Counted from the stretch's first letter, positions 27,396-36,552 are shown. The stretch: 64,000 bases of DNA from Actinomadura macra NBRC 14102 (GCF_001552215.1 NZ_BCQT01000015.1:235805-299804); one strand, 5' to 3'. The notes: generated from the sequence alone by a model not told the origin. Numbers and translations are program-made.

Positions 27396-28643
27396 CTAAC
27401 TCGACGCAGCTCGCTCGGCGCGGATGCGGGTGACGACGTCGCCTGCGGCGGTCTTGATGGACTCCAGTTCTTGCAGGTACGCCCAGTAGTCCGGGTGGGC
27501 GCCGGTGAGGCCGTCCGGGGCCTTCTCCAGGCGTTCGACGAGCGAGTCGAGAACGCGGACATGCTGGGGCGCGGCGCCGCCCGGCTGGGCCATCGCGAGA
27601 CGCTGCGCGTCGCGTACCGCGAACCGTACGGACTCCACGGGCTTGGTGGGGTCGGCGGCCACCGCTTCCAGTTCGGCGACCCGTCCGGTGACCTGGCCGG
27701 CGCGCCGGTCGGCGGCGTTCAGTTCGGTGCGCGCGGCGGTGAGCGCCTGCTGTGCCTGTTTCCACTCTGTGCGGGCCATGTGCGCGGACGCCTCGTTCAG
27801 CCGCTCGCGTGCCCGTGTCACGCCCGACTCGATCGCCTCGGGCGCGCCGCGCAGGTCCTGCCAGCACGCCTGCGCGTAGCCGCGCAGGAGTACCGTCATC
27901 GCCTGCCTGACAGGCTCCGTGCGGCCCGCGACGACGTCCACCCGGGTGCGGACCGAGGCGAGCGAGTTACGGACCTTCTCGGCCATTTGCGGCAGTTCCG
28001 CGGCCGCCTCATGCGCCGCCCCGGCGATGGCGCGCACCTCGTCGGCCTTCTTCAGGGCGCCGTCCAGGCCGAGGCCGCCGAGCCCCTGGGAGCCGAGCTG
28101 TGCGAGGGCCTGCTTGGCGCGTGCCAGCTCGGCCGCCGGTTCGGAGGCGTCCATTCCCGCGTCGCGGGCGGCGGTGATGGCGGCGTCGGCGGCCGCCACG
28201 GCGTCGCGGGCCGCGGTCAGGCGGGGCGGGAGCTGGTCCAGCGCGGCCTCCAGCTGTGCCATCTTCGGCGCGAGCCGCTCGGCGAACCCGTTGAGGTTCT
28301 CGGTGAGCTGCCGAAGACGGTCGGTGGAGGCCATGAACGCGCGCCGCGCGGCGTCGAGCTCGGCGGGTGTCCGGTCTTGGTCATCGAGGTCGTGCGCGTC
28401 CAGGACGGAGATGTAGGCCATCGAGGCGGCGTCGGCGGACTCGGTCAGTGCGGCGAACTCGCGCCGCGCGGGCGCGGCCGCCCCCGCGTCCAGGTCCTCG
28501 AAGACGGTGACGCGGCCGTCGATGTACTTCTGTGCTTGATCCATCTCGTAGAAGGCGGCCGACGCCGCCTCCCGCGCCTCGACCGCCGCGGCGGCAGCCT
28601 GCGCTCCCCGGCCCCGCCGGCGCTGGTCGCCCGGTCCCCGCAA
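27396..28643 (-). CDS. coiled-coil protein of the Ter cluster
   Basis: About 415 residues, almost entirely Ala/Glu/Arg/Gln-rich helix, with long coiled coils (residues ~15-60, 90-170, 225-360) and no membrane segment or enzymatic motif. Comparable coiled-coil genes sit beside terD genes in other actinobacteria, and here it is divergent from the first terD with ~190 bases between. A scaffold or signalling role is inference. TTG 28643 is preferred because GGGAGG precedes it; the open frame extends to ATG 28748, but those extra residues are Pro/Arg-rich and not family-like. Confidence 0.72.
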   Translation of the reverse strand: MRGPGDQRRRGRGAQAAAAAVEAREAASAAFYEMDQAQKYIDGRVTVFEDLDAGAAAPARREFAALTESADAASMAYISVLDAHDLDDQDRTPAELDAARRAFMASTDRLRQLTENLNGFAERLAPKMAQLEAALDQLPPRLTAARDAVAAADAAITAARDAGMDASEPAAELARAKQALAQLGSQGLGGLGLDGALKKADEVRAIAGAAHEAAAELPQMAEKVRNSLASVRTRVDVVAGRTEPVRQAMTVLLRGYAQACWQDLRGAPEAIESGVTRARERLNEASAHMARTEWKQAQQALTAARTELNAADRRAGQVTGRVAELEAVAADPTKPVESVRFAVRDAQRLAMAQPGGAAPQHVRVLDSLVERLEKAPDGLTGAHPDYWAYLQELESIKTAAGDVVTRIRAERAASS

Positions 28644-28836
28644 CGCCGCCTCCCTTCGTCCCTTGCCCAGTCTGGCGCAGTCGGGACGGTTTCGCGTAGC
28701 CGGGCCCGGGGGCGTGTGGCGACCCCCTTCGAGGTAATGCCTTCGCAACGGAGGGAACGGATAGCATCACTGCTACGTCGATATAGCGTGGCGCCGGGCC
28801 GGCGTCGGATACGGCATGCGATCTTGGAGGCACACT

Positions 28837-29412
28837 GTGGGTGTCAGTCTCAGCAAGGGCGGCAACGTCTCGCTCACCAAGCAGGCCCCGGGGCTGACCG
28901 CGGTCACCGTCGGTCTCGGCTGGGACGTGCGGACCACCACCGGGACCGATTTCGACCTGGACGCCTCCGCGCTGGTGCTGGACGCCTCCGGGAAGATCAT
29001 CACCGACAAGCATTTCGTGTTCTTCAACAACCTGCGCACGCCGGACGGCGGAGTCGAGCACACCGGCGACAACACGACGGGCGCAGGCGAGGGCGACGAC
29101 GAGCAGATCAAGGTGAACTTCGGCGCACTGCCGGCCACGGCCGAGCGGGTCGCGTTCGCGGTGTCGATCTACGACGCGGACGGCCGCGGCCAGAACTTCG
29201 GCCAGATCCGCAACGCCTACATTCGCGTCCTGAACCAGGGTGACAACTCGGAGATGGCGCGTTACGACCTGTCCGAGGACGCCTCGATGGAGACCGCGAT
29301 GGTGTTCGGGGAGCTGTACCGGTCCGGCACGGAATGGAAGTTCCGCGCGGTCGGGCAGGGGTATGCCTCGGGGCTCGCCGGAATCGCCACGGACTTCGGC
29401 GTCAACCTCTGA
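28837..29412 (+). CDS. TerD family protein
   Basis: 191 residues, the standard TerD length. VSLTKQAPGLTAVTVGLGWD, DFDLDASALVLD and the acidic GEGDDEQIKVNF carry the paired calcium-binding acidic sites of the family; FGQIRNAYIRVLN and AMVFGELYRSGTEWKFRAVGQGY complete it. TerD proteins are cytoplasmic, bind calcium and associate with TerC at the membrane in tellurite, phage and stress responses. GTG 28837 is chosen because GGAGG lies seven bases before it (28826-28830). It is the first of two near-identical tandem genes. Confidence 0.95.
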   Translation: MGVSLSKGGNVSLTKQAPGLTAVTVGLGWDVRTTTGTDFDLDASALVLDASGKIITDKHFVFFNNLRTPDGGVEHTGDNTTGAGEGDDEQIKVNFGALPATAERVAFAVSIYDADGRGQNFGQIRNAYIRVLNQGDNSEMARYDLSEDASMETAMVFGELYRSGTEWKFRAVGQGYASGLAGIATDFGVNL

Positions 29413-29456
29413 TCACTGTCACCGGACCCCACCACCGGGAAGGGAGTGGCCCGAAC

Positions 29457-30035
29457 ATGGGAGTCTCACTCGCCAAGGGCGGCAACGTCTCGCTGACGAA
29501 GGCCGCCCCCAACCTCAACGCCGTGTCCGTCGGGCTCGGCTGGGACGTGCGCGCCACGACGGGCGCCGACTTCGACCTCGACGCCTCGGCGCTGATGCTC
29601 GCCGGGACGGGCAAGGTCATGTCCGACCAGCATTTCGTGTTCTTCAACAACCTGAAGAGCCCGGACGGTTCGGTCGAGCACACCGGCGACAACCTGACCG
29701 GCGAGGGCGAGGGCGACGACGAGTCGATCAACGTCGACCTCACCGGCGTCCCGGCCGAGTGCGAGCGGATCGTGTTCCCGGTGTCGATCTATGACGCCGA
29801 CAACCGGCACCAGAACTTCGGTCAGGTCCGCAACGCCTTCATCCGTATCGTCAACCGATCCGACGGCAACGAGCTCGCTCGCTTCGACCTCACCGAGGAC
29901 GCCTCCACCGAGACGGCCATGGTGTTCGGCGAGCTTTACCGCCACAGTGGCGAATGGAAGTTCAGGGCCGTCGGCCAGGGGTATGCCTCGGGACTGGCCG
30001 GTATCGCACTGGACTTCGGCGTCAACGTCGGCTGA
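29457..30035 (+). CDS. TerD family protein (tandem paralogue)
   Basis: 192 residues, closely similar to the preceding TerD along its whole length, including GLGWDVRATTGADFDLDAS, the calcium-site GEGDDESINVDL and the C-terminus RAVGQGYASGLAGI. The pair arose by duplication; the second differs mainly at residues 40-55 and 95-120. A ribosome site (AAGGGAGTGG, 29440-29449) precedes ATG 29457. It is 44 bases from the first terD and 59 bases before terC, so the three likely form one transcript. Confidence 0.95.
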   Translation: MGVSLAKGGNVSLTKAAPNLNAVSVGLGWDVRATTGADFDLDASALMLAGTGKVMSDQHFVFFNNLKSPDGSVEHTGDNLTGEGEGDDESINVDLTGVPAECERIVFPVSIYDADNRHQNFGQVRNAFIRIVNRSDGNELARFDLTEDASTETAMVFGELYRHSGEWKFRAVGQGYASGLAGIALDFGVNVG

Positions 30036-30094
30036 CGGCCGGCCTTCCCCGCAAGACGGCCGCCCAGGCCGTCCTCTCTAGCAGAAATACGCGC

Positions 30095-31222
30095 ATGATT
30101 CTTCGCACCTTCGGGTGGTCCTTCGCCGTCACGGCCCTCGGCCTGCTGATCGCCCTGCTGTACGACGGGGCGACCGGGCTGGCCCTGGTGGCGGTGCTGG
30201 CCGTCCTCGAGATCTCATTGTCGTTCGACAACGCCGTGGTCAACGCCAAGGTGCTCGACAGGATGAGCCCGTTCTGGCAGAAGATCTTTCTGACCATCGG
30301 CATCGCCATCGCCGTGTTCGGCATGCGCCTGGTGTTCCCGCTGCTGATCGTCGGGATCACCGCGAAGCTGAACCCGTACGAGGCGTTCGACCTGGCGCTC
30401 AACGACTCGCACCGCTACCACGAGCTGATGACCGACGCCTACCCGATGATCGCGGCGTTCGGCGGCATGTTCCTGATGATGCTGTTCCTGGACTTCGTGT
30501 TCGAGGAGCGCGCCGACAAGTGGCTGCCGTGGCTGGAGAAGCCGCTCGCCCGTATCGGCAAGCTGGACCAGCTGTCGGTGGTCGTGGCGGGCGGCGCGCT
30601 GGCGTTCGTGGCGGGCCTGTACGCCGACGACCCCGGCGAGGTCATGATCGCGGGAGTGCTGGGCATGGTCACCTACATCCTGGTCAACGGTCTCGGGGAG
30701 CTGTTCTCCGGGGTCGGCGAGGACGAGGACGAGGACGCCGAGGACGGCGCGGTGGGGGCCGCGGAGGGGGCGTCCGGGCGGTCCGGGCCGAGCTCGCTGG
30801 CGTTGGCCACCGGCAAGGCCGGGTTCTTCCTGTTCCTCTACCTGGAGGTCCTGGACGCCTCGTTCAGTTTCGACGGCGTCATCGGCGCGTTCGCCATCAG
30901 CACCGACCCGATCATCATCGCGCTGGGTCTGGGTATCGGCGCCATGTACATCCGGTCGCTGACGGTGTTCCTCGTCCGCAAGGGCACCTTGCACGAGTAC
31001 ATCTACCTGGAGCACGGCGCGCACTGGGCGATCGGTGCTCTGGCCGTCTGCATGCTGGTCAGCATCGGCCACCACGTCCCCGAGTGGATCACCGGCGGGC
31101 TCGGTGCCGGCCTGATCATCGCGGCGTTCGTGTCGTCGGTGGTGCGTAACCGGGGCGATGACGAGGACGCGGCGGCCGGAGCGGGCGAGGACAAGCGACT
31201 GCCCGCCGCAGGCAAAGTCTGA
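30095..31222 (+). CDS. TerC/DUF475 family membrane protein
   Basis: 375 residues with about nine membrane helices. LEISLSFDNAVVNAKVLDRM (residues ~40-60) contains the conserved acidic residues of the TerC/YkoY superfamily, repeated in the second half as LDASFSFDGVIGAFA, which is characteristic of DUF475 proteins. A strongly acidic cytoplasmic loop (GEDEDEDAEDG, ~210) joins the halves. TerC-type proteins export or sense metals (manganese, calcium) and anchor TerD proteins. It lies between terD genes on the same strand. The C-terminal tail is charged. Confidence 0.92.
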   Translation: MILRTFGWSFAVTALGLLIALLYDGATGLALVAVLAVLEISLSFDNAVVNAKVLDRMSPFWQKIFLTIGIAIAVFGMRLVFPLLIVGITAKLNPYEAFDLALNDSHRYHELMTDAYPMIAAFGGMFLMMLFLDFVFEERADKWLPWLEKPLARIGKLDQLSVVVAGGALAFVAGLYADDPGEVMIAGVLGMVTYILVNGLGELFSGVGEDEDEDAEDGAVGAAEGASGRSGPSSLALATGKAGFFLFLYLEVLDASFSFDGVIGAFAISTDPIIIALGLGIGAMYIRSLTVFLVRKGTLHEYIYLEHGAHWAIGALAVCMLVSIGHHVPEWITGGLGAGLIIAAFVSSVVRNRGDDEDAAAGAGEDKRLPAAGKV

Positions 31223-31281
31223 CCTGCACCCGTTCGATCCGCACCCGTCTGACTCACACAGGTCTGGACCGCACAGGTCCG

Positions 31282-31304
31282 GCCGCGGCCGCGCCGGCCG
31301 CGGC
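31282..31304 (+). terminator. GC-rich stem-loop after terC
   Basis: GCCGCGGCC, five bases, GGCCGCGGC: a perfect 9-bp stem between terC and the third terD. There is no T-run, so it may be an attenuating hairpin or mRNA-stabilising structure. Confidence 0.35.
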
Positions 31305-31353
31305 TCCACCACGATCCGCACCCCGCGACGCGCATCACACGAAGGAGCCGACC

Positions 31354-31932
31354 ATGTCGATCTCGCTGCAGAAGGGGCAGAAGGTCTCCCTGGCCAAGCC
31401 CGGCGGAGGCACGCTCACCCGGATCCGGATGGGCCTGGGCTGGGACGCGGTCACCAAGAAGAGCCGGTTCGGCAAGGCCAAACCCCAGTCCATCGACCTG
31501 GACGCGTCCTGCCTGCTGTTCGACGCCAGCGGCAACCTCGCCGACCAGGTGTGGTTCCGGCAGTTGCGCAGCAAGGACGGCTCCGTCCTGCACACCGGCG
31601 ACAACCTGACCGGCGCAGGCGAGGGCGACGACGAGGTCATCAACGTGGACCTGCAGGGCCTGCCGGCCAACGTCGTCCAGCTGGTCTTCACCGTCAACTC
31701 CTTCACGGGCCAGGACTTCTCCCAGATCCAGAACGCCTTCTGCCGGCTCGTGGATGAGAGCACCGGCCAGGAGATCGCCCGCTACGACCTGAGCGGGGCG
31801 GGCCAGCACAACGCCCAGATCATGGCGAAGGTGTCGCGGGACGGGGACGGCTGGTCGATGACGGCGATCGGCGCGACCGCGACCGGCCGCACGTTTCAGC
31901 ACCTTCTCCCGGCGGTGGCGACGCATCTGTGA
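31354..31932 (+). CDS. TerD family protein (divergent)
   Basis: 192 residues. It keeps the TerD frame (GQKVSLAKPGGGTLTRIRMGLGWD, IDLDASCLLFDA, GDNLTGAGEGDDEVINVDL) but carries a basic insertion, KKSRFGKAKPQ, before the first acidic strand and lacks the AMVFGELYR motif of the two earlier copies, ending instead in GATATGRTFQHLLPAVATHL. This matches the TerZ/TerX-like group of domain variants. GGAG precedes ATG 31354. It follows terC on the same strand. Confidence 0.92.
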   Translation: MSISLQKGQKVSLAKPGGGTLTRIRMGLGWDAVTKKSRFGKAKPQSIDLDASCLLFDASGNLADQVWFRQLRSKDGSVLHTGDNLTGAGEGDDEVINVDLQGLPANVVQLVFTVNSFTGQDFSQIQNAFCRLVDESTGQEIARYDLSGAGQHNAQIMAKVSRDGDGWSMTAIGATATGRTFQHLLPAVATHL

Positions 31933-31963
31933 CGCCATCCTCCTGACGCCGTGACGAGCCGTC

Positions 31964-32006
31964 CCGGCGGTGCCGCGTCGCGCCCTGCGCCCTGCGGCAC
32001 CGCCGG
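31964..32006 (+). terminator. long stem-loop after the third terD
   Basis: CCGGCGGTGCCGC and GCGGCACCGCCGG form a perfect 13-bp stem with a 17-base loop between the third terD and the HpcH-like gene. This suggests that the metal-sensing part and the enzyme part of the cluster may be transcribed separately. Confidence 0.5.
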
Positions 32007-32112
32007 TGAATCGACGTGCCCGGCGGTTATTGTTGAAGTGTTCCGGGGGACGGCCCGCTCAGGGGCCGACGATCCGCGTGTCTGCGGCCCCATCCTGAGG
32101 GGAACTTTGTGA

Positions 32113-33270
32113 ATGCGGCATTTCGATCACATTGACACCGCGCATCGCAAGCACCTCTTCTACCGGCACCCGCGGCGCTTCGAGCGCCACGACGACCCCG
32201 CGGTGCTGGCGGTGGCGCTCGGCGCGACGCTCTACAGCCCGGCGACCCGTCCCGTCCTCGCCGACGACATCGAGAAGGCGGCGCGGCGGGGCCTGATGAG
32301 CATGGTCGTGTGCCTGGAGGACGCGATCGCCGACACCGACGTCCCGGCGGGGGAGGCCAACGTGGTCGCCCAGTTGCGGGCGCTGCGGGGGCGCGGCGCG
32401 GATGTGCCGCTGCTGTTCATCCGGATCCGCCGGCCAGAGCAGATCGGCGACCTGGTCGACCGGCTCGGGGACGCCGCGCCGCTGGTCACCGGGTTCGTTC
32501 TGCCGAAGTTCAGCGCGGCGGGCGGTGGAGCGTTCCTCGATGCGCTGGAGGACACCGCCGCCCGCACCGGGTTGCGGCTCCTCGCCATGCCGGTGATCGA
32601 AAGCCCCGAGGCCGTGTACGCCGAGACGCGCGCGGAGATGCTGAACGACGTGGCGCGGCTGCTCGCCAAGCACCGGGAGCGGATCCTCGCCATCCGGCTC
32701 GGGGCGACCGACATGTCGGCCGCCTACGGGCTGCGCCGCCCCCCGGACCTGACGATCTACGACATCCGTCCCGTCGCGGGGGTGATCTGCGACGTCGTCA
32801 ACGTCCTCGGCCGCGCGGACGGCAGCGGGTTCGTGGTGACGGGGCCGGTCTGGGAGTACTTCTCGGCGGGCGAGCGGATGTTCAAGCCGCAGCTGCGCCA
32901 GTCCCCGTTCGAGGCGCAGCACGCCGCGCCGCTGCGCCAGCGCTTGATCACGTCCGACTTGGACGGTCTGATCCGCGAGGTGCATCTGGACAAGGCCAAC
33001 GGCCTCACCGGCAAGACCGTGATCCATCCCAGCCACGTGGCGGCCGTCCACGCGCTGTCGATCGTGACGCACGAGGAGTACTGCGACGCGGCCGACATCC
33101 TCGGCGTGGCGGGAGGGGGCGCTATGGCGAGCTCTTACGCGAACAAGATGAACGAGGCGAAACCGCATCGCGCGTGGGCGGAGCGGCTGATGCTGCGCGC
33201 CCGGGTGTTCGGTGTGGCGGCCGAGGGCGTGACCTTCGTCGAGCTCCTGGAAGCGGCGGGCAGCCGTTGA
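32113..33270 (+). CDS. HpcH/HpaI aldolase / CitE-like lyase of the Ter cluster
   Basis: 385 residues, TIM-barrel lyase of the citrate-lyase-beta/HpcH superfamily. MSMVVCLEDAIAD gives the metal Glu-Asp strand, RLGATDMSAAYGLRR the metal-proximal Asp, and GKTVIHPSHV the usual C-terminal signature. Relatives cleave or form C-C bonds on acyl-CoA or oxo-acids. It is longer than CitE (~290) because of a helical C-terminal extension. Here it starts a four-gene set whose members overlap, and in Ter systems it is proposed to build a nucleoside-like compound. GTG 32110 is a possible alternative start. Confidence 0.88.
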   Translation: MRHFDHIDTAHRKHLFYRHPRRFERHDDPAVLAVALGATLYSPATRPVLADDIEKAARRGLMSMVVCLEDAIADTDVPAGEANVVAQLRALRGRGADVPLLFIRIRRPEQIGDLVDRLGDAAPLVTGFVLPKFSAAGGGAFLDALEDTAARTGLRLLAMPVIESPEAVYAETRAEMLNDVARLLAKHRERILAIRLGATDMSAAYGLRRPPDLTIYDIRPVAGVICDVVNVLGRADGSGFVVTGPVWEYFSAGERMFKPQLRQSPFEAQHAAPLRQRLITSDLDGLIREVHLDKANGLTGKTVIHPSHVAAVHALSIVTHEEYCDAADILGVAGGGAMASSYANKMNEAKPHRAWAERLMLRARVFGVAAEGVTFVELLEAAGSR

Positions 33271-34625
33271 CCTGGCAGGGGGAGTGGGTGGCGTCCCGGC
33301 TGGGCGTGCGGCTGGCCGATGGTGCGCGTCCGGCGGGGGTGGGCCTTGCCGATCTGGTGGGGCTGGCCGTCCGGCGGAATCCGAAACGCGCTCATCTACT
33401 GGTGTCGGCCGTGCTGGGCAAGCACGTGCCGACCGATCCTCGGCTCGTGTACGGGGCCGGGCTCCTGCTGGGCGACCTCGTGCGCGCGCGCCTGCGCGAT
33501 GAGGATGTGTCCCACGGGGGAGCCTCGCTCGCGGATGCGCTACTCGGTGTGAAGGGGGCGGCTGCGGCCCTGCGTGACGCACTGCGCGGCTCTATGCGGG
33601 AGTCGTGGACGCCTGTGGACGCCGTCGTGCTCGGCTTTGCGGAGACGGCCACGGCGCTGGGACACTCCGTGGCGGACGCACTGGGCGGTGCCTACTACCT
33701 GCACTCCACACGCCGTCCGGTACCGGGGCTCGCCGCGTACGGCGGGTTCGAGGAAGAGCACAGCCACGCCACGAGCCATCTGCTGCTACCGGGCGATGGG
33801 AAGGCGCTCGACCAGGACGTACCGGTCGTGCTGGTGGACGACGAGCTGTCGACGGGGCGGACCGTCCTCAACACGATCGAGGCGCTGCATGCCGTCCGTC
33901 CTCACCAGCAGTACGTGGTGGCGGTGTTGGTCGATCTCCGCGACGAGGGCGATGAGGCGCACATGAACGCCCTCGCCGACCGTCTTGGCGCCAGGATCGA
34001 CGTGGTTGCGCTTGCTCACGGCCGAGTGGAACTGCCCGAGGGTGTTCTCAAGGCAGGACAGACCCTGGTTAAGGACCTGTCCAGCCGTGTCTTGCCCAAC
34101 GCTGCCCGCGCCTCATTCGAAGTGACCCGCGTAAACCTGGAGTGGCCGAGTGAGGTTCCGGACGGTGGACGGCACGGGTTCCTGCCCATCCACCGGACGT
34201 GGCTGGAAAAGGATCTCCCACGCATGGCTGACGTCCTGACGCCCCACCTCGACGGTGCAGATCATGTACTGGTGCTCGGCTTCGAGGAACTGATGTACGC
34301 GCCCCTGAGGTTGGCCGAAACGCTCGCCGATGCGAAGCCGGACTCGGACGTCCGGTATTCGACGACCACCCGCTCTCCCGTCCTGGCAGTGGACGATCCG
34401 GGGTACGCGATCCGGACGCGCCTGGCCTTCCCCTCGCATGACGACCCATCCGATGGACCAGGGGAGCGCTACGCCTACAACGTGGACGCTTCGTTCGATC
34501 GGATCGTGCTGGTCGTGGACGACGTAGGCGACACGGCTGAACTTTCCCAGGGGCTCCTGGAGCGGCTGCGCGCGCTTGCACCGGTCCTGCTCGTGACCGT
34601 CCCCGCCTACAGGAACCAATCATGA
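33267..34625 (+). CDS. phosphoribosyltransferase with TRSP domain (PRTase_2-TRSP)
   Basis: 452 residues. The N-terminal part is a type-I PRTase: VPVVLVDDELSTGRTVLN (around residue 190) is the PRPP-binding loop. The C-terminal part (from ~280) fits the TRSP domain, with RHGFLPIHRTWLEKDLP and a second nucleotide-like strand IVLVVDDVGDTAE. These fused enzymes occur in Ter gene clusters. The TTG start overlaps the stop of the upstream lyase gene (TTGA) and the gene overlaps the next one by four bases (ATGA), so stoichiometric expression is expected. GTG 33285 is an alternative start. Confidence 0.87.
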   Translation: MTWQGEWVASRLGVRLADGARPAGVGLADLVGLAVRRNPKRAHLLVSAVLGKHVPTDPRLVYGAGLLLGDLVRARLRDEDVSHGGASLADALLGVKGAAAALRDALRGSMRESWTPVDAVVLGFAETATALGHSVADALGGAYYLHSTRRPVPGLAAYGGFEEEHSHATSHLLLPGDGKALDQDVPVVLVDDELSTGRTVLNTIEALHAVRPHQQYVVAVLVDLRDEGDEAHMNALADRLGARIDVVALAHGRVELPEGVLKAGQTLVKDLSSRVLPNAARASFEVTRVNLEWPSEVPDGGRHGFLPIHRTWLEKDLPRMADVLTPHLDGADHVLVLGFEELMYAPLRLAETLADAKPDSDVRYSTTTRSPVLAVDDPGYAIRTRLAFPSHDDPSDGPGERYAYNVDASFDRIVLVVDDVGDTAELSQGLLERLRALAPVLLVTVPAYRNQS

Positions 34626-35749
34626 CGCCACTACCGGAGCCTCTCTACGGTCCGGAGTTCGGCAGCTATCCGGCGGAGGACGTCGCATGGCTGCTCAAAG
34701 ACCTGTCCGAAGCGCGCTTGGAGGCTCCGACCGAGGAGCGTGAGGCTGCGATCCAAGCCGGCCGCGCGCACTACGCCGAGTCGCTACCGATGGAGTACCA
34801 GCCGGGGCCCGAGTACCGGCGGCTGTTCCAGGAGGCCCTGGAGGAGTCGGCAGAGCGGCTGGCGTACGCGACGGGCCTGCTCACCGAGATGATTCTCGCC
34901 GAGCGGGGCCCGGACGCCGTCCTGGTTTCGCTGGCGCGGGCGGGCACACCGGTCGGCGTACTGATCCGCCGCTGGGCACGGTTCGCGCATGGCCTGGACC
35001 TGGCGCACTACGCGATCAGCATCGTCCGCGGCCGAGGCATCGACACCGTCGCGCTCCAGTACGTGGCCGGGCGCCACAACCCGGCCACAGTGATGTTCGT
35101 AGATGGATGGACGGGAAAGGGCGCGATATCCCGCGAGCTGACGGCCGCGTTGTCGGAATACACCGGAGCCCGGTTCCTTGATGATCTCGCCGTCTTGGCA
35201 GACCCGGGACGGTGCACCACCCTCTACGGAACCCGAGACGACTTTCTGATCCCGTCCGCTTGCCTCAACTCCACCGTTTCGGGTCTCATCAGCCGTACGG
35301 TGTTGAACGACGATCTGATCGGGCCCGGTGACTTCCACGGCGCGAAATTCTATGCGGACCTGGCCGACGACGACGTTTCAGCCCACTTCCTCGACACCGT
35401 CTGCGCGCGCTTCGCAGACGTCGCCGAACAGGTCGCGAAAGACCTTCCAGACCTGCGCGCCTCCGACCGGACTCCCGACTGGTCAGGCTGGGAGGCCGTC
35501 AGCCGTGTCGGAGCCGTGCACGGCGTGGACGACCTTAACCTCATCAAGCCGGGCGTCGGGGAGACCACACGGGTCCTGCTGCGCCGCGTTCCCTGGAAGG
35601 TCCTCGTGCGGACCGACGCTGAGGCGGATCTGACGCACATCCGATTGCTGGCCCGAGAACGCGGCGTCCCCGTCCTTGACGTGGATGACATCCCATACGC
35701 GTGCATGGGGCTGATCCACCCCCGGTTCGGAAAGGGAGGCGTACAGTGA
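34622..35749 (+). CDS. StiP-domain phosphoribosyltransferase-like protein with PELOTA domain
   Basis: 375 residues. The family is annotated as 'cysteine protease StiP' (PF11202), but the sequence resembles a PRTase: DAVLVSLARAGTPVGVLIRR and PATVMFVDGWTGKGAI have the PRPP-loop layout. The last ~70 residues (VLLRRVPWKVLVRTDAEAD to MGLIHPRF) match the PELOTA_1 RNA-binding-like domain attached in Ter clusters. It is joined to both neighbours by start-stop overlaps. The two PRTase-type genes in a row are the core of the proposed nucleoside-like-metabolite pathway; the protease label is doubtful. Confidence 0.85.
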   Translation: MTPLPEPLYGPEFGSYPAEDVAWLLKDLSEARLEAPTEEREAAIQAGRAHYAESLPMEYQPGPEYRRLFQEALEESAERLAYATGLLTEMILAERGPDAVLVSLARAGTPVGVLIRRWARFAHGLDLAHYAISIVRGRGIDTVALQYVAGRHNPATVMFVDGWTGKGAISRELTAALSEYTGARFLDDLAVLADPGRCTTLYGTRDDFLIPSACLNSTVSGLISRTVLNDDLIGPGDFHGAKFYADLADDDVSAHFLDTVCARFADVAEQVAKDLPDLRASDRTPDWSGWEAVSRVGAVHGVDDLNLIKPGVGETTRVLLRRVPWKVLVRTDAEADLTHIRLLARERGVPVLDVDDIPYACMGLIHPRFGKGGVQ

Positions 35750-36552
35750 CCGTCCTGGTGTGCTCGGACCTCGACCGCACGCTCATCTACTCGGCGGCCG
35801 CGTTCGCCTTGGACGGCCCGGACGAGACCATGCCGCGCCTACTCTGCGTCGAGTTCTACCAGGGCGCGCCGCTTTCCTACGTCACCGAGACGGCCGCGCA
35901 GACCCTGGAGGCCCTCGCAAGGGCCGCCACGTTCGTTCCCACAACCACGCGCACGCCGGAGCAGTACCGGCGCGTCCACCTGCTGGAGAAGCCGCCCGCA
36001 TACGCGATCTGCGCGAACGGCGGCCATCTCCTCGTGGACGGTGTGGACGACCCAGCGTGGTCGGCCGAAGTCCGCTCCCAGCTCGACTCCGCATGCGCTC
36101 CCCTCACGGAAGTGCAGAACCACCTGGTCAACCTGGGCGGCGAGTTCGTCCTCAAACGCAGGACCGCCTCCGACCTGTTCGCCTACACGGTCGTCGACCG
36201 CACGGCCCTCCCCGCGGGCTGGGTCGAGGACCTCAGCGGCTGGTGCGCCGAACGCGGCTGGCGCACGTCCCTGCAAGGCCGCAAGGTCTACTGCCTGCCG
36301 GCCTCCCTGACCAAGTCCACGGCGGCCGCCGAGGTCGCCCGCCGCACCGGCGCGTCCCGGACGCTCGCCGCCGGCGACTCCCTCCTGGACATCGACCTCC
36401 TCGAATCCGCCGACGCCGCCGTCCGTCCAGCCCACGGCGAACTGCACGGCGCCGGGTGGACGTCGCCCGCCACCGTCGTGACCGCGTCCTGCGGCATCAT
36501 CGCCGGCGAGGAGATCGCCGGCCGGCTTCTCGATCTGGTCACATCGGAATAA
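35746..36552 (+). CDS. HAD superfamily hydrolase of the Ter cluster
   Basis: 268 residues. VLVCSDLDRTLIY at the start contains the nucleophile and acid Asp pair of HAD phosphatases; TTTRTPEQYRR is motif II (T), TKSTAAAEVARRTG supplies the Lys of motif III and LAAGDSLLDIDLLESAD motif IV. A cap domain of the Cof/SPP-type lies between (residues ~85-185). It probably removes a phosphate from the product of the two PRTases. The GTG start overlaps the previous TGA by two bases; GGGAGG (35734-35739) is its ribosome site. Confidence 0.88.
   Translation: MTVLVCSDLDRTLIYSAAAFALDGPDETMPRLLCVEFYQGAPLSYVTETAAQTLEALARAATFVPTTTRTPEQYRRVHLLEKPPAYAICANGGHLLVDGVDDPAWSAEVRSQLDSACAPLTEVQNHLVNLGGEFVLKRRTASDLFAYTVVDRTALPAGWVEDLSGWCAERGWRTSLQGRKVYCLPASLTKSTAAAEVARRTGASRTLAAGDSLLDIDLLESADAAVRPAHGELHGAGWTSPATVVTASCGIIAGEEIAGRLLDLVTSE

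Noticed and set aside
34622..35749. Cysteine protease role for the StiP-like protein
   Set aside because: No convincing Cys-His pair is visible and the sequence has PRPP-loop-like strands; the protease name derives from the family title only.
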